Shown here: positions 1-5,417 of the stretch, piece after piece
How positions within the stretch are numbered: the stretch's first letter is position 1
Layout of the letters: each line of letters opens with the position of its first letter
Assembly (NCBI GenBank): GCA_965369945.1
Contig: CBDUST010000268.1
Span: 1 to 6,524 of the forward strand
Direction: 5' to 3'
DNA length: 6,524 nucleotides
DNA from: JADFNO01 sp965369945
GTDB taxonomy: Bacteria; Planctomycetota; Phycisphaerae; Phycisphaerales; SM1A02
Notes under the pieces: model-generated
Told to the model about the DNA's origin: nothing
The model's input: the letters and a program-made list of their open reading frames with translations, nothing else
The model's database searches: none
Program-made: the position numbers and the translations under genes

Positions 1-18
1 GGTCGATCGGCGCGACTC

Positions 19-92
19 CGGTGGCACGGGCATCCTGCCCGTGCAGATGTCACGCGATGATGAATCGCACGGGCAGGATGCCCGTGCCACCG
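19..92. repeat. REP/BIME-like inverted repeat doublet with nested hairpins
   Basis: Bases 19-44 and 67-92 are perfect reverse complements over 26 bases, separated by a 22-base spacer (45-66). Each arm also contains its own hairpin. In the left arm GCACGGGCA (24-32) pairs with TGCCCGTGC (36-44) around a TCC loop. In the right arm the same 9-bp stem (67-75 with 79-87) closes on GGA. The element can therefore form one long 26-bp hairpin or two short adjacent ones. The unit begins CGGTG just outside the small hairpin, reminiscent of the short conserved foot of REP sequences mobilised by REP-associated tyrosine transposases (RAYTs). No transposase is present in the window. There is no T-run after the right arm, so it does not look like a standard intrinsic terminator, although a stem this strong could still affect the 3' end of an upstream transcript. 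Confidence 0.85.
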
Positions 93-99
93 TATCTTC

Positions 100-137
100 G
101 CACGGGTGATGTACCGATTGACTCGGGATGCCACCGG
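100..137. repeat. Possible decayed third copy of the palindromic repeat
   Basis: Just right of the doublet, GCACGGG (100-106) repeats the start of the right arm. CGGGATGCCACCGG, ending at 137, resembles that arm's end with a few bases missing from the middle. Together they look like the two ends of another unit separated by unrelated sequence. Both matches are short, so chance similarity in GC-rich DNA is possible. Confidence 0.3.
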
Positions 138-245
138 TCTTGAGGCATCTACTTTGATCCGTTTCTGCCATGCCCTGACGCCACAAGAGCGTTGAAACTG
201 CCCTAGTGAACAATTGGCGAACTCGCCGGTTCAGCGCCGATCGTC

Positions 246-251
246 TAGAAT
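246..251 (+). promoter_or_regulatory. Weak -10-like hexamer upstream of the HEAT lipoprotein gene
   Basis: TAGAAT lies 30 bases before the ATG at 282 and matches four of six positions of the sigma-70 -10 consensus. No good -35 hexamer is found 16-18 bases upstream. The rest of 138-281 shows no gene, no strong hairpin and no other clear signal. A transcript starting near 258 would include the ribosome binding site GGAAAGGA at 267-274. Confidence 0.25.
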
Positions 252-281
252 GCTTTTCCCAAAGCCGGAAAGGATCGAGTG

Positions 282-1142
282 ATGTCTCGCAAGGATAACG
301 GCAGCAGGATCGGGTCTGCAGCGCTGGTGTGGTGCATGGCCATGATCTGGGGGTTGACGGGCTGCGATACGATCAGCCAGGATCTCAGCGCGTTCACCGA
401 AGAACTCCTGCCGCCCACACCCTCCGAAGCAGTGGTGGATATGATCGATCCGAACGATCCGGACAAACGTCGCCGCGGAACGTTGCTTATCGCCAACTCA
501 CCTTTCGGTGGGGGCGAACCATATCTCAAGATATACCGCGACATGGCCATTCACGAGCGCGATCCGCTGGCCAAGGCTGCGGCACTAGCGGCGCTAGGCC
601 GACACGGCGTACCTGATGATGGGCCCATCCTTGCCGCATCTTTGGACGATCAGAACAGGCAAGTGAGGTGGGCGGCCGCTCAGGCGCTTCAGCGCATCCA
701 TAACGTCGCGGTCGTCGGTGATTTGCTCGACGTGCTGCGCAAGGATGATGAACATACGGACACACGAATCGCCGCCGCCGTGGCGGTTGGGCAATACCCG
801 CAGGATCGCGTTTTCCAAGTGTTGATCAACGCGCTGGACGATCGGGAGCTCGCGCTGAATCTCGCCGCACAAAGATCGCTGAAGACGCTGACCGGCGAGG
901 ACTTCGCGCTCGAACGGTTAGCCTGGTACCAGTGGTACAACAACACTGCTGAGCCCTTTGCGGGAAGACGGGAATACCTTTATCCAACCTACCAGCGTGG
1001 CGAGACCTGGATGGAACGATTGGCCTTCTGGTCCACAACCACGTATGAGCAGCCCGCGCCGCCGGCCGGTTTGCGACCCCAAGGCGAGCGCAGAACCTAT
1101 GAAGACGACGACGAATTGAAGCCAGATGAACCAGGCGGCTGA
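282..1142 (+). CDS. HEAT-repeat lipoprotein
   Basis: Probable membrane-anchored lipoprotein of 286 residues acting as a helical binding scaffold. Its partner and role are unknown. The N-terminus is a lipoprotein signal: basic residues (R3, K4, R9), a hydrophobic stretch (10-24) and the lipobox L25-T26-G27 before C28. Residue +2 is Asp29, which in E. coli would favour inner-membrane retention; whether that rule holds in planctomycetes is uncertain. Residues about 92-208 form three to four HEAT-like helical pairs (for example 93-107, 126-139, 160-171 and 190-203), ending in the LTGEDF motif (203-208) that I associate with planctomycete HEAT proteins. An aromatic-rich tail (215-250) and an acidic C-terminus (about 270-280) follow. 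The ATG at 282 is preferred over the adjacent GTG at 279 because GGAAAGGA (267-274) is well spaced for it. The 3' end overlaps the dehydrogenase gene by 17 bases, suggesting coupled translation. The HEAT and lipoprotein calls are firm; the function is unknown. Confidence 0.88.
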   Translation: MSRKDNGSRIGSAALVWCMAMIWGLTGCDTISQDLSAFTEELLPPTPSEAVVDMIDPNDPDKRRRGTLLIANSPFGGGEPYLKIYRDMAIHERDPLAKAAALAALGRHGVPDDGPILAASLDDQNRQVRWAAAQALQRIHNVAVVGDLLDVLRKDDEHTDTRIAAAVAVGQYPQDRVFQVLINALDDRELALNLAAQRSLKTLTGEDFALERLAWYQWYNNTAEPFAGRREYLYPTYQRGETWMERLAFWSTTTYEQPAPPAGLRPQGERRTYEDDDELKPDEPGG

Positions 1143-2160
1143 CCCGACACCCCATCAACCCTCCGCGGCGGTCTCTGTGACGATCCGTGCGCTTCGATTT
1201 GACGGTGCGAACGTACGGTTGGAGGCGAACCACGCGCTGCCGGAGCCCGCACCCGGTGAAGCCGTGATCCGGACCATCAAGTCTGCACTGAGCGCGACCG
1301 ATCTGGAAGTGTGCAAGGGACTGTTCGAGTTCGTCGGCACGCTCGGGCATGAGTTCGTCGGCGTTGTCGAGTCGATGAATGGCGATTCGCGGCCCGAATT
1401 TATGGGGCGGCGCGTTGTCGGGGCGATCGATGCCGTCTGCGGCCGATGCGATATGTGCCAGGGTGGTCTAAGCGGTCATTGCCGAGAACGCACGGTGCTG
1501 GGCCTGAAGGGGCGCGACGGATGTCTAGCCGATTCGTTTCTTTTGCCGATCATCAACCTGGTTGCGGTGCCGGATTCGGTTGATGACGATCATGCGGTGT
1601 TTGCGCACAGCCTGGCGTCGGCGCTTCAAGCGGCGCGTCAGCTCACGATAGAAGGCCGACCGTACATCACCGTGCTCGGTGACGGGCCGTTGGGGCTCCT
1701 GACAGCGCAGGTGATGGTCAGACTCAACGCCTCGGTGCGGCTCGTCGGCCGATACTCCGAAAAACTCGCGATGTGCGAGAAGTGGGGCGTCAAGCACCGC
1801 CACGTTGACGACATTGGTCGGCGAGCTGATCAAGACATCGTCGTCGATTGCACCGGCTCACCGACCGGCCTGGCGCTAGCCACTGAACTCGTACGACCGC
1901 GCGGCACGATTCTCATCAAGACCCTTCTATCGACGCAGGCCGATGCAATTCGCACTGCGAGCCTCACCCCGGTTGTTGTAAATGAGTTGACCGTGCTCGG
2001 ATCCGGTTTTGGCCCCATGACGGAGGCGGTCTCGATGCTCGCTCAGGGAGCAGTGGACGTAGTCAGCCTCATCAGCAAGCGCATGAGTCTTGCCAGTGGG
2101 CCTGCGATTGTTCAAGCGGCCGGCCAGCCCGGCGTCATCAAGGTGTTGGTAGATCCTTAG
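1126..2160 (+). CDS. Zinc-type medium-chain dehydrogenase/reductase (MDR family) with altered catalytic-zinc ligands
   Basis: Cytoplasmic NAD(P)-dependent oxidoreductase-like protein of 344 residues, the usual MDR length; substrate unknown. The N-terminal GroES-like domain has G74-H75-E76 and the structural-zinc set C105, C108, C111 and C119 (C-x2-C-x2-C-x7-C). The Rossmann domain has the nucleotide-binding motif GDGPLG at 185-190, followed by LVGRYSEKL, as in the MDR subfamily with VLGDGKLGLL-type signatures. A CTGSPTGLALA segment and the VVNELTVLGS strand further support the fold. Two positions are odd. S56 (in LSATD) sits where relatives have the catalytic Cys of an ICxTD motif, and H161-S162 replaces the usual Glu-Pro that supplies another ligand. 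The enzyme may bind metal differently, work without catalytic zinc or be inactive. The ATG at 1126 has only a weak ribosome site and gives about 18 residues beyond the normal family start; GTG at 1177 is an alternative. It overlaps the HEAT gene and lies 39 bases before the transporter. Confidence 0.9.
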   Translation: MNQAADPTPHQPSAAVSVTIRALRFDGANVRLEANHALPEPAPGEAVIRTIKSALSATDLEVCKGLFEFVGTLGHEFVGVVESMNGDSRPEFMGRRVVGAIDAVCGRCDMCQGGLSGHCRERTVLGLKGRDGCLADSFLLPIINLVAVPDSVDDDHAVFAHSLASALQAARQLTIEGRPYITVLGDGPLGLLTAQVMVRLNASVRLVGRYSEKLAMCEKWGVKHRHVDDIGRRADQDIVVDCTGSPTGLALATELVRPRGTILIKTLLSTQADAIRTASLTPVVVNELTVLGSGFGPMTEAVSMLAQGAVDVVSLISKRMSLASGPAIVQAAGQPGVIKVLVDP

Positions 2161-2181
2161 GCTGATGACGCCCTAGCGGGT

Positions 2182-2190
2182 TGCTACAAT
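2182..2190 (+). promoter_or_regulatory. Extended -10-like element before the MATE gene
   Basis: TGCTACAAT fits an extended -10 (TGn followed by TACAAT, five of six consensus bases). There is no convincing -35, which extended -10 promoters can do without. Transcription would begin about seven bases later, near 2197, almost at the TTG start codon at 2200. If real, the transporter has its own promoter and a leaderless or nearly leaderless message. A chance match in the 39-base gap cannot be excluded. Confidence 0.4.
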
Positions 2191-2199
2191 CGCCCGCCT

Positions 2200-3669
2200 T
2201 TGTCTTGTGATCCAAAACATTCTAAAGCCGATGCGCCCGGACGCGGCCAGATTCGCTCCGGCAAACTCGCGGGCAAGTCGCTGTGGGCGGCGATTTGGAT
2301 CGTTGCGCTGCCCGTGCTTCTCCAGCAGACGATGCAGGCGTGTGTCGGGCTTGTTGACTCGATGTTGGCTGGGCGATTACCCGACGAAATCGCGATGGAA
2401 GCACTTGACGCGATCAGCGTCGGTTCCTACGTCACGTGGTTCATCCTGATTGCTATGACGGGACTGGGAATAGGCGGCCAAGCGATCATCGCCCGAGATA
2501 TGGGCGCGGGCAATCTGCTCGATGCACGACGAGCGCTGGGGCAGGCAGTCATGCTCAGCATGGCGTGGGGTGTTGTGGTCGGCGCCGCGATGTGGTTCGG
2601 CGTAGGACCCCTAGCGGCCCTCTGCAAGCTTGACGCCGAGGTTACCTCTCTTCTTTCCCAATACGTTCGCATCATCGCGGTCTCCCTGCCCGCGGCTGGC
2701 TTAATGCTTGTAGGTGCGATGTGCCTCTATGGCGCCGGTGAAACCATGCTGCCTTCACTCATCGCGATCGGCGTGAACGTCGTCAACATGATCGTGTCGT
2801 GGGCGCTGTCGGGCGTGGATGTGACGATCGGCGAAACGACATTCGTCAATCCCTTCTCGTTCGATATGCACGTGGGAGGAATCGCCATCGGTACGGCTGT
2901 CAGTTACGCCTTCGGAGCGCTGATGACAATGTGGGTTTTACTTCGCGGCGTGAAGGACCTGCGTCTTGAGATCGTTGACATGAAGCCCAATGCGCCGGTT
3001 TCTCGTCGGCTTATTCGTATCGGCCTGCCTGGCTTCTTTGATAGTTTCATGATGTGGGCGGCGAATCTCGTTGTCCTGCTATTCATCGGGATGATCGCTG
3101 TAAACGCCGGCGCCAACGGCGTGCCCGCGGGGGGGTTGCAAGGGGCGCACTTGATTGCGATTCGTTGGGAGGCCTTTAGTTTCCTACCTGGATTTGCCGT
3201 GGGAACCGCTGCAGGCGCACTGGCGGGGCAATATCTCGGGGCGGGCAATGCGCCCATGGCCCAGCGCGCGGTCTTGGTGTGCGTCGCTATCGCCAGTGTA
3301 CTTATGAGTTTGCTCGGGCTGGTCTTTATCTTCGGTGGCGAGTTTCTAACGAAAATTATCAGCGACGACGAACTGCATCTGAAAGCAGTACCGCCGCTGC
3401 TGTTCATCGCCGGTGTCGTGCAAGTGTTTTTCGCGATCACGATGGTGTTTCGCCAAGCGCTGCGCGGTGTTGGTGATACGCGATGGACCTTCCTGATCAC
3501 CTCCGTATCGAGTTATGGGATACGACTGCCGGCAGCGTGGTGGCTCGGCGTCCATCTTGAGATGGGTCTCGTGGGAATCTGGCTGGCGCTGAGCGGCGAA
3601 CTTGCGATCCGAGCAGCACTGTTCATCGCCCGTTTCTACCACGGCGGCTGGAAGCGCATCCGCGTGTAG
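2200..3669 (+). CDS. MATE-family multidrug/toxin efflux transporter (NorM-like)
   Basis: Inner-membrane protein of 489 residues, typical for 12-helix MATE transporters, which export cationic or other small molecules using a Na+ or H+ gradient. Hydrophobic segments fall at roughly 29-50, 73-98, 112-135, 153-171, 182-203, 226-249, 272-300, 316-345, 355-378, 397-418, 428-449 and 455-478. The two-fold internal symmetry is visible: GQAIIARDMGAGN (93-105) in the first half is mirrored by AGQYLGAGN (342-350) in the second. Other family marks are the first-helix Asp in VDSMLAGRL (D53), LYGAGETMLPS (176-186) and LRGVGDTRWTF (421-431). The start is TTG at 2200. The ORF is closed by the preceding dehydrogenase's own stop in the same frame, and the next Met (residue 45) lies inside helix 1, so TTG is the only sensible start. 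No Shine-Dalgarno sequence is visible. It may be co-transcribed with the dehydrogenase or start from the element at 2182-2190. The substrate cannot be read from sequence. Confidence 0.93.
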   Translation: MSCDPKHSKADAPGRGQIRSGKLAGKSLWAAIWIVALPVLLQQTMQACVGLVDSMLAGRLPDEIAMEALDAISVGSYVTWFILIAMTGLGIGGQAIIARDMGAGNLLDARRALGQAVMLSMAWGVVVGAAMWFGVGPLAALCKLDAEVTSLLSQYVRIIAVSLPAAGLMLVGAMCLYGAGETMLPSLIAIGVNVVNMIVSWALSGVDVTIGETTFVNPFSFDMHVGGIAIGTAVSYAFGALMTMWVLLRGVKDLRLEIVDMKPNAPVSRRLIRIGLPGFFDSFMMWAANLVVLLFIGMIAVNAGANGVPAGGLQGAHLIAIRWEAFSFLPGFAVGTAAGALAGQYLGAGNAPMAQRAVLVCVAIASVLMSLLGLVFIFGGEFLTKIISDDELHLKAVPPLLFIAGVVQVFFAITMVFRQALRGVGDTRWTFLITSVSSYGIRLPAAWWLGVHLEMGLVGIWLALSGELAIRAALFIARFYHGGWKRIRV

Positions 3670-3686
3670 GTTTAGGGGTTGTCCAT
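3670..3686. other. Very short convergent intergenic gap
   Basis: Only 17 bases separate the TAG stop of the transporter from the TAG stop of the opposing CRTAC1-type gene. No hairpin plus T-run is visible on either strand, so termination must occur by another route or inside the neighbouring genes, and the two messages may overlap at their 3' ends. Confidence 0.8.
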
Positions 3687-5405
3687 CTATCGGCTCGCGC
3701 CCTTGCCGCGTTCGAGCACGACTGTCTGACCGGCGTCAAAGTCGCCAAATGTTTCTGTTACACCGTCCAGCCAGCGAACCTCGACGTCACCAACCATCTG
3801 ATGTTCAGCCAGCCCGACGTGAACGCGGGGATCGTTCGCAGCGAGATAGCTGTAGGTCGATTGAACTTCTCGTCGAATAGTTCGTTCACCGAGCGTCAAC
3901 GTAACGGTCGCTCCGAGCGCATCCCGCCCGTGTTCTTCGGTGATGCGGAAGCGAATCCAGTTGCCCCGATCTTTCACTACGTTCTTGAGCAGGTACGCCG
4001 GCCCGTCACGATTGACGACCAGGATGTCGACACCTCCATCGTTGTCGATGTCACCGAAGGCGGCGGCCCGACTGGTATGGATGAGTCGTTGGGATGTTCC
4101 GCCGCGCGGCTGGGTTTCGGTCAGCCGGCCGCCCCGTTCACCGCGCAAAAGCAGGTTCTCCTGCGCGAATGGATCGTCCGTGGGTGATTCGACAGACATG
4201 GTCACGCCGCCGTTGGCTTGATAAACATCGAGGTAGCCATCATTGTCAAAATCAACCAGCCCTACGCCGAACCGAGTGAAAGGCCGCGAGGCCAGCCCCA
4301 GCCCCCAAGCCGCAGTCTGGTCCTCGAAGTAGTCCCCCTCGTTGCGGTAAAACGTGTCGGCCTGATCGAGCAAATTGACCACGAGTACGTCCAGGTCGCC
4401 GTCGTCGTCCACATCGCCGGCGTGAATCCCCATGCCCGCTTTGGCCATGCCGCTCTCGTCAAGGGCGCACCCGCGAAACATGGCCTCGTCGACGAACGTT
4501 CCGTCACCCTGATTGATCCACAACTGGTTCTCAACCGAGTCGTTGGCAACGAATATGTCCAGGTGGCCGTCGGCGTTGAAATCGCCGTACGCGACGCCCA
4601 GACCGTAGCCGAACACAGCGTCGAAGCCGGCTTCGGCCGTCACGTCACTGAACGATCCATCGCCGTTGTTGCGATAGAGGGTGTCTCGGGCCGCGGCGTT
4701 GTAATTGTTCGGGAGGCAATAGTCGTTCATGCCGTGGCTGTTGTAGCAGTCCAGCTCGGTTTCGCTCGACCAGTTCACGTAGTTGACGAGGAATAGGTCG
4801 AGGTCGCCGTCGGCGTCGTAGTCAATGAAACCAGCACTGCACCCCCAGCTTGGGTTACCCAGCGCGGCATCCAGTGTCACGTCGGTGAACCGCCCGTTCC
4901 CATCATTGCGCAGCAAGACATCCGGCCCGACATTGGTCACGTAAAGATCGACATCCCCGTCGTTGTCGTAATCCCCTATGGCCACGCCCATACCGTAGCC
5001 ACGATCCTCCGCGCCGCTGCCGTCGGTGACATCTTCGAACGACCCGTCGCCGTTGTTTCTAAACAGCCGGTTCCCGGTTCCCGGCGCGTCTTCTCTAACC
5101 AGGCTGCCGCTCTGCACCAGATAGGCGTCCAAGTCGCCATCGCCATCCATATCGAAAAGAGCGGCGCCGCCGCCGATGATTTCGGGGAACAAATACCGCT
5201 CCTCATGGCCGGAGTGGTGATCAAAGACCAAGCCGGCGGAGCGAGCGACCTCCGCGAACCACGGCGCATTGGTCTGTGAAGATTCCCCGTTCGACTCGCG
5301 TTTGTCGGGCGGATTCTTGCTGCACCCTGCGCCGAGAAGGCAGAGTGAAGCCGCGATCCAAGCGGTTGTCGGCGTAAGAATAAGTAACGGCGATCTCGCG
5401 GCCAT
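3687..5405 (-). CDS. CRTAC1-family lipoprotein: FG-GAP/VCBS calcium-motif propeller with ASPIC/UnbV C-terminal domain
   Basis: Exported, probably lipid-anchored protein of 572 residues, likely a binding or adhesion-type surface protein; its ligand is unknown. The signal peptide (1-27) ends in LLGAG before C28; the lipobox is slightly atypical, with Gly at -3. Seven calcium-binding loops of the DxDxDGxxD type occur at residues 85-93, 145-153, 195-203, 275-283, 331-339, 385-393 and 452-460, matching a seven-bladed integrin-alpha-like propeller. Loop 4 has Asn at the second ligand position (D275, N277, D279). Between loops 3 and 4 is a longer insert with C220 and C230 in a YCxP context that I recall as usual for this family. 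The tail at about 482-567 is the ASPIC/UnbV domain, including SYLAANDPRVHVGL (519-532) and VRWLDG (543-548). The start is ATG with GAGAGAG five bases upstream. It lies 12 bases after the TPR gene, so the two probably form an operon. The family call is strong; the role is inferred. Confidence 0.93.
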   Translation of the reverse strand: MAARSPLLILTPTTAWIAASLCLLGAGCSKNPPDKRESNGESSQTNAPWFAEVARSAGLVFDHHSGHEERYLFPEIIGGGAALFDMDGDGDLDAYLVQSGSLVREDAPGTGNRLFRNNGDGSFEDVTDGSGAEDRGYGMGVAIGDYDNDGDVDLYVTNVGPDVLLRNDGNGRFTDVTLDAALGNPSWGCSAGFIDYDADGDLDLFLVNYVNWSSETELDCYNSHGMNDYCLPNNYNAAARDTLYRNNGDGSFSDVTAEAGFDAVFGYGLGVAYGDFNADGHLDIFVANDSVENQLWINQGDGTFVDEAMFRGCALDESGMAKAGMGIHAGDVDDDGDLDVLVVNLLDQADTFYRNEGDYFEDQTAAWGLGLASRPFTRFGVGLVDFDNDGYLDVYQANGGVTMSVESPTDDPFAQENLLLRGERGGRLTETQPRGGTSQRLIHTSRAAAFGDIDNDGGVDILVVNRDGPAYLLKNVVKDRGNWIRFRITEEHGRDALGATVTLTLGERTIRREVQSTYSYLAANDPRVHVGLAEHQMVGDVEVRWLDGVTETFGDFDAGQTVVLERGKGASR

Positions 5406-5410
5406 ATCGA

Positions 5411-5417
5411 CTCTCTC
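5411..5417 (-). promoter_or_regulatory. Ribosome binding site of the CRTAC1-type gene
   Basis: On the minus strand GAGAGAG lies directly after the TPR gene's TAA stop and five bases before the ATG at 5405. It is an imperfect Shine-Dalgarno sequence within the 12-base gap, consistent with translation of the second gene from a shared message. Confidence 0.5.

Noticed and set aside
19..92. CRISPR array or intrinsic terminator
   Set aside because: There are only two units, in inverted rather than direct orientation, with one spacer and no cas genes, so it is not a CRISPR array. No T-run follows the stem, so it is not a typical intrinsic terminator.
118..123. TTGACT as a -35 promoter element
   Set aside because: No acceptable -10 hexamer is found 16-18 bases downstream, and it lies more than 150 bases from the nearest gene start.
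826..1350. A 174-codon minus-strand open frame across the HEAT/dehydrogenase junction
   Set aside because: It is Arg-rich with no recognisable domain and lies opposite two well-supported genes; this is typical of antisense frames in GC-rich DNA.
2904..3500. A 198-codon minus-strand open frame opposite the transporter
   Set aside because: It is low in recognisable structure, rich in Pro, Arg, Ser and Thr, and opposite a convincing 12-helix MATE protein.
4218..4796. A 192-codon plus-strand open frame antisense to the CRTAC1-type gene, with repeated Val-rich segments
   Set aside because: The Val-rich pattern is the reverse complement of the Asp-codon-rich calcium loops (GTC opposite GAC). The minus-strand frame has clear domains and a signal peptide, so this is a shadow frame.
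4026..5153. Seven recurring GTC-rich segments as a DNA repeat family
   Set aside because: They coincide exactly with the coding positions of the seven DxDxDGxxD loops and are explained by protein repeats, not by a separate DNA element.
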